Below, one piece after another: positions 37,158 to 47,347 of a DNA stretch of 64,000 bases. Every line of letters starts with the position of its first letter. The stretch's first letter is position 1. A program made the translations under genes and the position numbers. The stretch covers positions 1 to 64,000 of the forward strand of contig JALCCG010000016.1 of assembly GCA_023212695.1 (NCBI GenBank), written 5' to 3'. The notes below the pieces were generated by a model. It was not told the DNA's origin, ran no database searches, and worked only from the letters and a program-made list of their open reading frames with translations. Source of the stretch: Sporisorium sorghi (lineage: Eukaryota > Basidiomycota > Ustilaginomycetes > Ustilaginales > Ustilaginaceae).

Positions 37158-38869
37158 TTAATCGTTCCAAAGTTTGACGCGGTCACGTACCAGCTGGGTA
37201 TATTCCTGTTCCATTTTTTCTGCACCTGCACTGTTCAGCTCTTTAATGAACTGATCATACAGCCCATCGAATTTGGCCGGATCGGCCAGAATAATTTCAG
37301 GAATGCGTTTGCGGGTAATCTCCTCCACTTTTTTGTAGGTAATATTGATATTGGAGTCGCTTGGTACCGGAATGTTGTAAGCCACGCCCCATGGCTTCAC
37401 TTCGAATTCTTCTTGTTTCGGCCACAGGTCCTTCCACATTTCCACGCCGTAGGCCTTCAGCGTTTCCTTGGCGGATGGCGTATAGTTCTCGATGATGGTC
37501 TCCGGGAAGTTCGTTGTATAGTAGTTGTCTGTCGAATCCTTCACACCGTCGCCGTAACGAGGGAACATGGCATTGTACAAGCCGATTCCCGTTTCTTTGG
37601 TGAAGTTGGCATTATCGTAGGTTTTGCGCTCCTGCACGTCTTCCGGAATGACGCGTTTGCCGTCCACGACGTCGTAATGCTCGCCTTCAATTCCCCAGTT
37701 CATCAAAACTTGCCCTTCCTCGGAGGCCAAATAATCCAGAAACTTGATAATCCGAACAGGATCCTTCGCGGATGTCGTAATTCCCACACCCCATCCTGCG
37801 ACGTAGCCCGCGTTCTGGACGTTGCATCCTTACTGGACTCGTCCAGCTGGATCGGGAATCTTGCATACGTGCGATTTTCCTTGCCGGCGGATCTCAGCGC
37901 ATTCGTTGCATTGCCGAAGCCCCACTCCTGGTCAATGACACCAAGGACGCGGCCGGAGGAGATTTTAGCTTCGTATTGGTCCGTTTTCTGTACGAAGGTT
38001 TCTTTATCCAGAAGTCCTGTAGCGTTCATATGATTCAACCAGCGGAAATACTCTTTCTCCTCCGGGCGCTTGTAGTGCAGCTTCGCCTCCACCGTTTCCT
38101 GGTCGATATAATATTCACCGTCATCGGATGCGCCGGTCGCGATGAAGGCCGGATTGGTGACGGAGATCATAATTCTCCATCCGTCCGCATTCAGCGTGAG
38201 CGGAATCGTTGGCTGTCCGTCAATGGTCGGATGTTTATCGGAATAATCCTTCAACGCTTTCTCGTAATCCTCCACGGTTTTGAGTTCCGGGTATCCGAGT
38301 TCCTTCAGCACTTCATGCTGGATCTGGAACGTGCCGCCCGCATCAAGCATCTGATGGTCCACCGCTGCAAGTGTCGGAAGCACATAGATAGCCTCGTCCT
38401 CGTTGCTCCACTTCAGACGGCTCATGTAGTCACCGTATACCTTCTTGATGTTCGGCGCATGCTCTTCAATTAAATCCGTCAAATCAATAAACGCGCCGGA
38501 ATCCACGAACAGATTGGCATCGCCCTTGGCAAATACCAGGTCCGGATATTCGCCGCTCGCCACCATCAGCGGAAGCTTCTGATTGGAGCCATCCACCGCG
38601 TATTCGGCCTGAATCGTAATGCCGGTCTTCTCGGTCAGCTTCTTGCCGACCGCATCCTGCATGTTAGCCCAATTCGCATTGGAATCGGCGCTGTAATACG
38701 TCATGGTCATCGGCTCAAGCTTCTCTTCCTGCTGCGTATCGCTTCCGCCACTGCCATCTTTGCCGCCGTTGGCGCTATTGCTGCTGTCGCCGTTGCCGCA
38801 CGCCGCAAGAACGAACGTAGCCAGCATCATCATAGCGAGCAGCAGTGACAATCTCTGCTTGTGTTTCAT
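37158..38869 (-). pseudogene. Extracellular solute-binding lipoprotein gene interrupted by a frameshift
   Basis: Two overlapping frames together cover a family 1 solute-binding protein of about 570 residues, of the LplA-like type. The upstream frame (from 38869) has a signal peptide with lipobox FVLAAC and runs through most of the sugar-binding body. The downstream frame (to 37158) supplies the C-terminal third, from VGITTSAKDPVRIIKFLDYL onward. The switch lies at about 37819-37821 and fits loss of one base. After it the first frame reads unrelated residues and stops at 37703. The two permease genes upstream look intact. It could be a real inactivating mutation, a phase-variable state or a sequencing error. 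Confidence 0.85.
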
Positions 38870-38967
38870 TGCTTTACCCCCTAATCGATTTTTTAAATGT
38901 TCTGATATTTTTCAAAAAAATCTATCGTATAACAGGACGCAAGCCCTGCTGATACCGTACATGAATG

Positions 38968-39876
38968 CTAGCTTTTCACAGCGCCGAGTGTCATGCCCTT
39001 CACGAAATACCGCTGCAGAAACGGATAGACGAGCAATATCGGAACCGTGACCACAATCGTGATTGCCATTTTGATCGATTCCGGCGAGACCTGCTTCACG
39101 ATTTCCGCCATATTCTGCCCGGACATCATGCCGCTGGTTTGCCCCTGCGTGCTCTGCAGCACCTTCATCAGCTCGAATTGAAGCGTCGTGAGATGGGGAG
39201 CGTTACCGTTGTAGAGATACGTATCTAGCCATGAATTCCACTGCCCGACTGCCAGGAACAACGCGATGGTAGCCAGCACGGGCTTGCAAAGCGGAAGAAT
39301 GATTCTGTAATAGATCGTAAAATCGCTGGCCCCGTCAAGCTTTGCCGATTCCTGCAGCGAGTAAGGCAAGCTGTCGATGAAGGAGCGGATAACAAACACG
39401 TTAAACGCACTGACCATTCCCGGAATGATGTAGACCAGAAACGAATTCATCATGTTCAAGTCGCGGATCAGAATGAACACCGGAATCATGCCGCCCGAGA
39501 AGTACATCGTCAGCGCAAGAAAGGTCGACATGAACTTCCTTCCCTGAAAATCCATTCGGCTGAGGACATACCCCAGCATCGTTCCGCTAAGCAGACCAAG
39601 GAAGGTTCCTGCCAGCGTTCGAAGAATGGTGATTTTTGAACCGGTAATCAAGCCTTCGTATTTAAAGATCTGCACGTAGTTCTCCAGCGTAAACTCCCGT
39701 GGCCAGATGTAGATTCCCCCGCGCACCGTATCAACGGAATCGTTCAGCGATATCGCAAGAACGTTCAGGAACGGATACAGGGTGACAATCATGACCAGCA
39801 TCATAAATGTAAAATTGAAAATATCAAACACGCGGTCGGAGAGCGTGGGCTTGAATGCTGTTTTGGTTCGTGCCAT
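38968..39876 (-). CDS. Carbohydrate ABC transporter permease (LplC/YtcP-like)
   Basis: A 302-residue membrane subunit with about six hydrophobic segments and the EAA loop LQESAKLDGASDFTIYYRIILPLCKP. It ends in the typical RYFVKGMTLGAVK. It lies between the LplB-like permease and the frameshifted binding protein in one operon. Confidence 0.92.
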   Translation of the reverse strand: MARTKTAFKPTLSDRVFDIFNFTFMMLVMIVTLYPFLNVLAISLNDSVDTVRGGIYIWPREFTLENYVQIFKYEGLITGSKITILRTLAGTFLGLLSGTMLGYVLSRMDFQGRKFMSTFLALTMYFSGGMIPVFILIRDLNMMNSFLVYIIPGMVSAFNVFVIRSFIDSLPYSLQESAKLDGASDFTIYYRIILPLCKPVLATIALFLAVGQWNSWLDTYLYNGNAPHLTTLQFELMKVLQSTQGQTSGMMSGQNMAEIVKQVSPESIKMAITIVVTVPILLVYPFLQRYFVKGMTLGAVKS

Positions 39877-39891
39877 GCTGCTTCCCTCCCC

Positions 39892-40854
39892 TTACATAAT
39901 GGATTGCTTGGTGAATTTTTTGAACACCCCGTTGGCGAGCAGCAACAAGATGATACTTACGATGGAGTTAAACATCCCGATTGCCGTACCGAATGAGAAA
40001 CGTCCCATGCCAAGCCCATAGTTCAGTGCATACAGATCCAATACTTCCGAGTAATCAACCACCAGCGGGTTGCCCAGCAAAAACTGCTTCTCGAAACCGA
40101 TACTGATCAGATGCCCGATCGACATGATCATCAGAATAGCAATCGTAGGAGCGATGCTGGGCAGCGTGATATGCCATATCTGGCGAATCCGGCTCGCACC
40201 GTCGACCTTGGCTGCCTCAAACTGCTCCTGGTCAATCCCTGAAATCGCTGCCAAGTAAATGATCGCGCTCCAGCCCATTTCCTTCCATATATCTGAACCC
40301 GTTACGATATACCAGAACAGATTCCCTTGAGCCATAAACTGTATCGGCTGATCGATGAAGCCCAGCCACATCAGCAGCTGATTGACAGCGCCTCCATCTG
40401 TGGACAGCATCTTGGTTACGATACCGGCTACCACAACCCAGGACACAAAATGCGGGAGATAAGATATCGTCTGTACCGTCCTCTTGAATACGCTTCCACG
40501 AAGCTCATTCAACAAGACTGCGAATAGAATCGGAATCGTAAATCCGACAATCAATCCCATGAAACTCATGGCGAGTGTATTTCGCAGCACCAGATAAAAC
40601 TTATCGTCAGAGAACAGGGCGATGAAATGGTCCAGACCCACCCACTTCTGGTCAAATATGCCCCTGCCGGGCTTATAATTCTGGAATGCCATCAACCAGC
40701 CCCATACCGGCATGTAACTGAAGATGAACACAATGACGATAAATGGGAGCGACATTCCATACAGTACTTTCTGCTCTTTGAAAGTGGCCCAGAAGCCTTT
40801 CTTTCTCTTTGCGGCAGGTTGGATGCTGCCTTCTGTCTTTGTTACCGCTTTCAA
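39892..40854 (-). CDS. Carbohydrate ABC transporter permease (LplB-like)
   Basis: A 320-residue membrane subunit with about six hydrophobic segments and the EAA loop EQFEAAKVDGASRIRQIWHITLPSIAP. The probable start is TTG at 40854, with GAGGAGGGG upstream. It is first in the second sugar transporter operon. A structured repeated element (40990-41115) lies in its upstream region. Confidence 0.9.
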   Translation of the reverse strand: MKAVTKTEGSIQPAAKRKKGFWATFKEQKVLYGMSLPFIVIVFIFSYMPVWGWLMAFQNYKPGRGIFDQKWVGLDHFIALFSDDKFYLVLRNTLAMSFMGLIVGFTIPILFAVLLNELRGSVFKRTVQTISYLPHFVSWVVVAGIVTKMLSTDGGAVNQLLMWLGFIDQPIQFMAQGNLFWYIVTGSDIWKEMGWSAIIYLAAISGIDQEQFEAAKVDGASRIRQIWHITLPSIAPTIAILMIMSIGHLISIGFEKQFLLGNPLVVDYSEVLDLYALNYGLGMGRFSFGTAIGMFNSIVSIILLLLANGVFKKFTKQSIM

Positions 40855-40989
40855 ACCAACCCCTCCTCTCTTGTATATTCTGATGATAAACCAGGCTGCG
40901 GCAGGGAAGTACCCAAAGGATTGGCTTAAAAATCATATAAAAATTAGACATTAACGGTGGGAGTGAAAATGCGAAAGACCTCTACACCG

Positions 40990-41115
40990 CTCCGTGTCCG
41001 GATCGTATCTCCGATCGCTGTTAAACCCGGGAAACTTCGATTGACACGGGGCGGTGGTTTCCCGGCTTTAAAAGGTGACCGCTGCCGCTTCTCCGATACG
41101 ATTCCGGCCCCTCCG
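40990..41115. ncRNA. Structured intergenic element, copy 1 (candidate RNA or repeat)
   Basis: The element begins and ends with CTCCG, each 3 nt outside a 12-bp helix (40998-41009 with 41095-41107, one bulged T). Inside are TCCGATCGCTGTT (41010-41022), a 4-nt spacer, a 9-bp hairpin (41027-41035 with 41057-41065), a variable linker and CGCTTCTCC (41086-41094). The second copy at 58136-58299 has the same order, spacing and strand motifs. Its helix sequences differ, but every difference keeps pairing. It lies about 140 nt upstream of the permease start at 40854, in a gene-free 523-bp gap, after the terminator of the regulator operon. The coding strand of any RNA cannot be decided. No known family was recognised. 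Confidence 0.65.
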
Positions 41116-41170
41116 CTCTATGCTTCGCAGCATTCGGCTCCCACGGTAATGCCTTGGGGGAGGCACAGGA

Positions 41171-41203
41171 AAAACAAAAAGACGCGTGCCTTAGTCGCGT
41201 CTT
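41171..41203 (-). terminator. Terminator after the YesM/YesN-type regulator operon
   Basis: A perfect 8-bp stem AAGACGCG / CGCGTCTT is followed on the minus strand by TTTTTGTTTTT. It lies about 175 nt after the response regulator stop. The 41204-41377 stretch shows nothing else. Confidence 0.85.
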
Positions 41204-41377
41204 AATGGGCAGCGATATATGAAAGTATTTATGGCGCGGAGCTGCTTGAAGCCTATTTGCCGTGTGCCGGCTCACTGCGGTTACTCATGCGATACTCTGT
41301 CACAATGGGCTGTATAACCTCGGCGCCACATCCGGGCTCGGTCACATTGTGCGAATCAGCGTTACGGCACGGCTAAA

Positions 41378-42931
41378 TTACAGATCCAGCTCCTTGCGGT
41401 AGTTGGACGGGGATGTGCCGACGTATTTTTTAAACTTGCTGTGGAAATAGTCCACGTTGGTATAACCTACCTTCTCCGCGACCTGATACACCTTCATGCC
41501 CTGCTTCAAAAAATCCTTGGCTTTGCTGATCCGGACCTTGTCGAGATAGGTATTAAAATATTCTCCGGTTGTATTCTTGAACATTTTCCCTAAATAAGCG
41601 CTGTTGTAATTAAATACCGACGCCAGGGTTTCCAGCTTGATATTCTCGCTGTAATTGCGCTGGATCAAATCCATGATCCGCTTCATCTCCTGGTCCCGCC
41701 CCCCCTTGCCTGCCTGCCAGATCAGCTCCTCCAGGAATTGCGATGAATGCTGGCATAAATCATGCGCCGTCCGCTGACGGAATATCGCGGCGATCCGATC
41801 CGAATATTCCTTCGTCCGCGACTGGAGCTCGGTATGATGCTGCATCAGCTTGTTGTACACGCCGGTGAGGAGCGCAACGAACGAACGCTTCATTCCCTCC
41901 TCGCTGTATCCCTCATGGACCATGGCATAAGCGGCGGAGCGCAGCAGATTTCGCTGCACCTCGACATTGCCCACATCCACGGCATAATAGAGCTGTTCCA
42001 TCCACTGCAACGGATCATAGGGTTGCTGCTCGTCGCGTGAAATGTCACCCGCAAATCGCTCAGATCCAGAGAATAATAGCTCCCCCGGCGCATAGAAGAA
42101 GCGTTCGCGAATTCGTTCCTTGGCACAGCGGTAAGAGCTTGGGACCTCCTCCAGACGGTGAGCCTGGCGTCCTAGAGAAGATGTAATTGCAGTGCCTGCA
42201 AGACTTGCAGCTCCTTCCGCCATCTGAAGCAGCTCCTTCCTTCCTCCTGCCGTCAGAACCGGAATCGGCATTAGAATGCCGATATAGTCATGCATTGAAA
42301 ATACCACGCCATGCCCCTGTTCCTCAAAAGCCTCAATCAGCCTGTTTTTCAACAGATGGCTGCCCTCCTGCCCGGATTCAACATGCCGATGATCATGGAT
42401 AAGCAGCACCTGATAATGATTCCATAACAGCCCCATCTTCTCGGCGATTTGCCGCCAAGCCGGGTCCGGCTTACTCTCCTGGCTGAACCAGGTTTGAATG
42501 AACTGCTCACGACTCATATCGGAAGCTGCTCTGTTCAATGTCCTCCATTCCTGCTCTTGTTCTATCGCTTCCTTAATCTGAAGCAAATATTGGCGAAGCT
42601 CCTCTTCATCTACCGGTTTCAGAAGGTACCCGTCAACGCGGTGGGAGATGGCCCGCTTGGCATAATCAAAATCAGCGTATCCGCTCAGGATCAACAGATG
42701 AATCGCAGCATCCACGGTCCGTATGGCTTCAATTAGCCGTAATCCGTCCATACCTGGCATTCGAATATCAACCAGCATCACATCAGGGGCTAGGTGTCTG
42801 TGCTTCTCCAATGCCTCGCTCCCGTTCGCTGCTGTGCCCACAATCTGATACCCCAGTTCGCCCCAAGGCACAATGCTTTTCAACCCCTCACGCAGCTTGG
42901 GTTCGTCATCCACGATTAACACTCTCAACAT
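41378..42931 (-). CDS. YesN-type response regulator with AraC DNA-binding domain
   Basis: About 517 residues. The receiver has phospho-acceptor Asp55 (VMLVDIRMPGMDG). A long middle region is followed by a C-terminal AraC domain (IKLETLASVFNYNSAYLGKMFKNTTG and VYQVAEKVGYTNVDYFHSKFKKYVGTSP). The start at 42931 has AGGAGG upstream and overlaps the kinase gene by 26 nt. It likely regulates the adjacent sugar transporter operon or the GH31 gene. Confidence 0.92.
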   Translation of the reverse strand: MLRVLIVDDEPKLREGLKSIVPWGELGYQIVGTAANGSEALEKHRHLAPDVMLVDIRMPGMDGLRLIEAIRTVDAAIHLLILSGYADFDYAKRAISHRVDGYLLKPVDEEELRQYLLQIKEAIEQEQEWRTLNRAASDMSREQFIQTWFSQESKPDPAWRQIAEKMGLLWNHYQVLLIHDHRHVESGQEGSHLLKNRLIEAFEEQGHGVVFSMHDYIGILMPIPVLTAGGRKELLQMAEGAASLAGTAITSSLGRQAHRLEEVPSSYRCAKERIRERFFYAPGELLFSGSERFAGDISRDEQQPYDPLQWMEQLYYAVDVGNVEVQRNLLRSAAYAMVHEGYSEEGMKRSFVALLTGVYNKLMQHHTELQSRTKEYSDRIAAIFRQRTAHDLCQHSSQFLEELIWQAGKGGRDQEMKRIMDLIQRNYSENIKLETLASVFNYNSAYLGKMFKNTTGEYFNTYLDKVRISKAKDFLKQGMKVYQVAEKVGYTNVDYFHSKFKKYVGTSPSNYRKELDL

Positions 42932-44714
42932 CCTTCTCTCCTCCTGTCGGAATCCTGAATTCAATACGTGTTCCCGTTCCCGGTTCACTATATATGATCA
43001 GCCCCGCTTCAGGGCCGTAGGTGAGCTGCAGACGAACATGAACGTTACGGAGCCCGATCCGTCCGCCGTCCTTCTCGTCGGTATCGTTCAAATAACCATA
43101 GATCATCTTTAACCGGTCCAAAGATATGCCCGCTCCATTGTCCTCGGTGATGACGTGCAGCATCCCTTCGGCGGCCGTGACCCTAACCCTTATGAAGGTA
43201 CCCTCTTCCTTGTGATCCATCCCGTGTATGACCGCATTCTCGACAAGCGGCTGGATGATCAAGGGCGGGATTCTGACGTGATTCGCATCGGGATCCACCT
43301 GAAGCTCATATTTCAGACGATCCTCGTAGCGGAATTTTTGAATGTCGAGATAACACTGCACCATCTCAATCTCGTCCTTAATCGTTGTTTTTCCACTGCC
43401 CACCTCGAGGTTGCTCCGCATCATTTTGCCAAGCAGCCGCACAATTCTGGCGATTTCACTCTCACCCTTGAGATGCGCCTCCATGCGAATGGACTCCAGC
43501 GCGTTAAACAGAAAATGCGGATTGATCTGGCTGGCCATCATTTTGAATTTGATTTCGTTCTGCTTCTGCTCCATTAACCGCTTCTGTTCGTTGGACTCCT
43601 GCACTTCGTTCATCAGGTCGTTAACATTGCCCACCATGGAGTTGAACTGACGCGACAGTTGGCCGATTTCATCCTTGCCGTCAATGGCCATGGCAACGCC
43701 AAGGTTACCCGTACCCACCTTCGTAATATGTTTGCTGAGACGCAGCAACCGGTTAGAGATCAGTGCAGAGAAGCTGTAAATGAGGATAACGGCCAACAGC
43801 AGGCTCACAATAATAACCGTCATTGCCAGCTTGCTGATTCGGTTGGCATCCGACACAATGCTGTCGATCGAAAAAATGGAGATAATACGCAGGCCGTTTA
43901 CGCCCGATTCCGTATTCAACGGCTCAATCAGAACTTTGGAGGCTTCATCGTCAATGACGGATTCATAGCTTCCACTGGCGTTGTACACAGCGCCGTTGTT
44001 ATCGTGAATTTCCGCCAAAGTCTTTCCGTACAGCTCCGGGCGGTTGGCCGCAACGATATTGTTCTTGCTGTCTACTATAATCGTGTCGAACGTTTCCTGG
44101 CTCAGAATCGTATTCAGCAAGCCGGTGTTCACGTTAATCACCAATACACCCAGATTGTCCTTGCTTCCCAGGTCGACCCCTTTAATCAGGCTGAGGTATA
44201 CCTTCTGATCCCGTTCATCTCGAACATAATCCCAGTAGATGACGCCGATATTGTCTTCGGCTCGCCGATACCACTCGGTTCTCCTGATTTCACCCTCCGG
44301 GTATATGAATTCCCAATTGTTCAGCATGGTGGGGTTGTCGCTATAAAAGCGAATATTCGATATTTCCTTATACATCCGAATGGCCTGCTGCAAGTCAGGG
44401 TACTCCCTGTATGCTACAAATACGTCGTATACGCTTTCATATTGCCGGTTGGCAACATTCTTCAGACGCTCATCATACGATAGGCGATAGGATAAATCGT
44501 CCGCCACGTTGATAACTTCGGTTGACCGTTTCTTAATGCGGTCCACATTCTGATAAGCCTGTTCCAAAGCATTGTTCAAAGCGAATTTCCGGAGCTCTCC
44601 CGTAAGGAATATCCCCACGATGGCCACCGGTACAAAAACCACAACAACAAAGGACAATATTAGTTTGTTGCGGATCTTCATGTCGTTCATAATTTGAATG
44701 AAATTGGATAACAT
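42906..44714 (-). CDS. YesM-type sensor histidine kinase
   Basis: About 602 residues. An N-terminal membrane segment (LILSFVVVVFVPVAIVGIFL) is followed by an extracellular region, a second segment (LAMTVIIVSLLLAVILIYSFSAL), HAMP, and a kinase domain with the phosphorylation His in QINPHFLFNALES and the ATPase motif ITEDNGAGI. The start at MLSNFIQ (44714) is preferred over 44750, which has no ribosome site. A cre-like CcpA site lies about 45 bp upstream. Confidence 0.9.
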   Translation of the reverse strand: MLSNFIQIMNDMKIRNKLILSFVVVVFVPVAIVGIFLTGELRKFALNNALEQAYQNVDRIKKRSTEVINVADDLSYRLSYDERLKNVANRQYESVYDVFVAYREYPDLQQAIRMYKEISNIRFYSDNPTMLNNWEFIYPEGEIRRTEWYRRAEDNIGVIYWDYVRDERDQKVYLSLIKGVDLGSKDNLGVLVINVNTGLLNTILSQETFDTIIVDSKNNIVAANRPELYGKTLAEIHDNNGAVYNASGSYESVIDDEASKVLIEPLNTESGVNGLRIISIFSIDSIVSDANRISKLAMTVIIVSLLLAVILIYSFSALISNRLLRLSKHITKVGTGNLGVAMAIDGKDEIGQLSRQFNSMVGNVNDLMNEVQESNEQKRLMEQKQNEIKFKMMASQINPHFLFNALESIRMEAHLKGESEIARIVRLLGKMMRSNLEVGSGKTTIKDEIEMVQCYLDIQKFRYEDRLKYELQVDPDANHVRIPPLIIQPLVENAVIHGMDHKEEGTFIRVRVTAAEGMLHVITEDNGAGISLDRLKMIYGYLNDTDEKDGGRIGLRNVHVRLQLTYGPEAGLIIYSEPGTGTRIEFRIPTGGEKDVESVNRG

Positions 44715-44756
44715 CGGACCGTCTCGCTCCTGTCCTCTAGTCTTCGGCATTTTTTA

Positions 44757-44770
44757 GGAAAGCGATTACA
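44757..44770. promoter_or_regulatory. cre-like CcpA site upstream of the sensor kinase
   Basis: GGAAAGCGATTACA matches the catabolite-responsive element TGNAANCGNWNNCA at all fixed positions but the first. Confidence 0.5.
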
Positions 44771-44847
44771 AAACAGTGCACTTATGCTTGCCGCAGGCCT
44801 ATTATATCAGCATTGCCATTCATCCAAGGCCAACTAAAATATGGAAG

Positions 44848-44881
44848 AAGCCCGACTCCAACACAAGGCTGGTCCGGGCTT
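44848..44881 (-). terminator. Possible terminator after the GH31 gene
   Basis: AAGCCCG (44848-44854) and CGGGCTT (44875-44881) form the outer stem. The inner part can also pair partly. The minus strand then reads TCTTCCATATTTTAG, so the U-run is weak. Confidence 0.4.
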
Positions 44882-44959
44882 ATCTTCGCTATGTTTTTTT
44901 CCTTAATAAGCAAACCTTCTACTTCATGCCAGAAACCTCTACAGACAAGTGTTGTACTC

Positions 44960-47290
44960 TTATACTGCCAGCACTGCTGAGAAGCTCACCGCTGATTGTC
45001 CTGCTTCTACTTGAATCTGACCCTCTTGCAGACTCGCCCCTGAGCCCTCGACGGATGACACGGCTCCTGTCCCGTGCAGCCTCACGGAGAATGGCTTCCC
45101 GCTGCCTTCCACCACCGTAAAGTCAATGCGGTTTCCTGCGCGTACGGCCCGCACGACCAGCTCGCTCTCTCCGCTCATGCTGCGAACCGTGACGGATGCC
45201 TCGCTGCCGTCTTCCAGCGCATATAAACCAAGCTCTACACCGTCTGCATAGTCATATTCCGGACGGGCATCATTCGAACCGAGGGCAACAAACGAGTTGC
45301 CGCGTACAAACAATGGCAGTCCAAGGAAATCGTACGTTTCCTTGCGCCAGGATCCGCCCTCCACGGTGTCTCCTGTTAACAGATGCGTCCAGCGGCCCTG
45401 CGGCAGGTAGTACTTCACATCCCCCTTCTCGCTGAATACCGGTGCCACAAGCAGAGAATCCCCTAACATATACTGACGATCCAGCATCTCGACAGCCGGG
45501 TCCTCCGGGAATTCCAGGAACATGGCACGCATGCTCGGTACGCCTTGCTCCGATGCTTGCACAGCTGTATGGAACAAATAAGGCATCAAACGGCTCTTCA
45601 GCTTCGTGAAGAAACGCGTAACGTCAACAGCCTCTTCGTCATAAGACCATGGCACCCGGTAGGAGCTGCTGCCATGCAGGCGGCTGTGACTGGACAGCAG
45701 GCCGAATGCCAGCCAGCGTTTGAACACATGCGCTGGAGCTGTATTTTCGAAACCGCCGATATCATGGCTCCAGAAGCCAAAGCCGCCGAGACCAAGGGAC
45801 AAGCCCCCGCGCAGGCTCTCCGCCATCGATTCATAATCCGCATAACAATCGCCGCCCCAGTGCACAGGGAACTGCTGCCCGCCTACCGTTGCGGAGCGAG
45901 CGAACACCGCCGCTTCGTTCTTGCCGAATTTCTCGACTAACACGTCGAATACCACTTGGTTGTATAACTGGGTGTAATAATTGTGCATTTTATGCGGATC
46001 GGAGCCGTCAAAATAAACCACATCCGTCGGAATGCGCTCGCCGAAATCTGTTTTGAAACTGTCAACGCCCATATCCGTCAGCTCGCGCAGGTATCCTGCG
46101 TACCATTCGCACGCATCCGGGTTCGTGAAGTCCACAAGCGCCATGCCCGGCTGCCACAGATTCCACTGCCAAACGTCGCCGTTCTCTTTTTTTACCAGAT
46201 AGCCCTTCTCACGACCCTCCTCAAAAAGACGCGAGCGCTGGGCGATGTACGGGTTGATCCATACGCAAATTTTCAGTCCCTTTTCTTTCAGCCGCTTCAG
46301 CATGCCTTCAGGATCAGGGAACACCTCTTCATCCCACTGGAAATCCGTCCAATTGAGCCCCTTCATCCAGAAGCAGTCAAAGTGGAAGACCTGCAGAGGA
46401 ATATCGCGCTCCAGCATACCGTCAACAAAAGAGTTTACAGTGTCTTCGTCATATTGCGTGGTAAAAGACGTCGACAGCCACAATCCGAAGGTCCAAGCCG
46501 GCGGCAGTGCCGGTTTCCCCGTCAGATTCGTATATTTGTCCAGGACGCCTTTCGGGTCCGGTCCGTCGATGATGAAATATTCCAGGGACTCTCCTGGCAC
46601 ACTGAACTGCACCTTCTTCACTTTTTCCGATGCTACTTCAAAGGATACGAGATCCGGCTGGTTCACAAACACACCATATCCTTTGTTCGTGATGTAGAAT
46701 GGAATGTTTTTATAGGCCTGCTCGGAGCTTGTGCCGCCGTCCTGGTTCCATATGTCCACAGCCTGACCGTTCTTCACAAACGAAGTGAAGCGCTCGCCAA
46801 GTCCGTATACCCATTCGCCGACGCCAAGGTCCAGCTCTTCGCGCATGTAGGCCTGTCCGCCGTCTTCCACGATATGCGCCATGGATTTGGCCCTGCTGCC
46901 GGTGATGCGCTCGCCTCCCCTATAGAAGTGAACCGACCATTCCGGCCCCTTCCTGATCACAACGCTCAGATTGCCGCTGCGAAGAACAGCCTCCTGCTCG
47001 TTCTCTTCTATGACCGTGTGGTCACCTTCATTCCTATACAATTGAAATGCAGGACCGCGATCTCGTACCCCCGCATAGTGAACCAGCTTAACGCCGATGA
47101 CGCCGGGTGCCGGCGAATGAAATTGCACGGTGATCAGTTGGGCATTAATTGTGGCTCCTCTTCCCGGAATGGGTGCCGTAGATGCATAAGCCGTCAGCGT
47201 GTTTCCTTTTACCGCGAAATCATAAGCCTGAACCGCTCCCGAAACGGAGTAACCCTCCCGGATAAGCCAGTTGCCGTCCGTAAATTTCAT
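44960..47290 (-). CDS. Alpha-xylosidase, glycoside hydrolase family 31 (YicI-like)
   Basis: A 776-residue GH31 enzyme. The nucleophile Asp415 is in SFKTDFGERIPTD and the acid/base Asp481 in VHWGGDCYADYES. The KTDFGER signature is that of alpha-xylosidases such as YicI. It removes alpha-1,6-linked xylose from xyloglucan oligosaccharides or isoprimeverose. No signal peptide, so it acts inside the cell. AAGGGCGG precedes the ATG. A cre-like site at 47334 suggests catabolite repression, and the divergent AraC gene is the likely local activator. Confidence 0.94.
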   Translation of the reverse strand: MKFTDGNWLIREGYSVSGAVQAYDFAVKGNTLTAYASTAPIPGRGATINAQLITVQFHSPAPGVIGVKLVHYAGVRDRGPAFQLYRNEGDHTVIEENEQEAVLRSGNLSVVIRKGPEWSVHFYRGGERITGSRAKSMAHIVEDGGQAYMREELDLGVGEWVYGLGERFTSFVKNGQAVDIWNQDGGTSSEQAYKNIPFYITNKGYGVFVNQPDLVSFEVASEKVKKVQFSVPGESLEYFIIDGPDPKGVLDKYTNLTGKPALPPAWTFGLWLSTSFTTQYDEDTVNSFVDGMLERDIPLQVFHFDCFWMKGLNWTDFQWDEEVFPDPEGMLKRLKEKGLKICVWINPYIAQRSRLFEEGREKGYLVKKENGDVWQWNLWQPGMALVDFTNPDACEWYAGYLRELTDMGVDSFKTDFGERIPTDVVYFDGSDPHKMHNYYTQLYNQVVFDVLVEKFGKNEAAVFARSATVGGQQFPVHWGGDCYADYESMAESLRGGLSLGLGGFGFWSHDIGGFENTAPAHVFKRWLAFGLLSSHSRLHGSSSYRVPWSYDEEAVDVTRFFTKLKSRLMPYLFHTAVQASEQGVPSMRAMFLEFPEDPAVEMLDRQYMLGDSLLVAPVFSEKGDVKYYLPQGRWTHLLTGDTVEGGSWRKETYDFLGLPLFVRGNSFVALGSNDARPEYDYADGVELGLYALEDGSEASVTVRSMSGESELVVRAVRAGNRIDFTVVEGSGKPFSVRLHGTGAVSSVEGSGASLQEGQIQVEAGQSAVSFSAVLAV

Positions 47291-47333
47291 GCTATATACC
47301 GCCCTTCTATATTTGGAAAATTGAACTTTATGA

Positions 47334-47347
47334 TGTAAGCGTTATAA
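47334..47347. promoter_or_regulatory. cre-like CcpA site between GH31 and AraC genes
   Basis: TGTAAGCGTTATAA matches the cre consensus except for one base near the end. It is 44 bp upstream of the GH31 start and in the shared divergent promoter region. Confidence 0.55.

Noticed and set aside
45983..47338. 451-codon open frame on the plus strand opposite the GH31 gene
   Set aside because: It mirrors the GH31 coding strand, has no family features and no ribosome site, and is a by-product of high-GC codon use.
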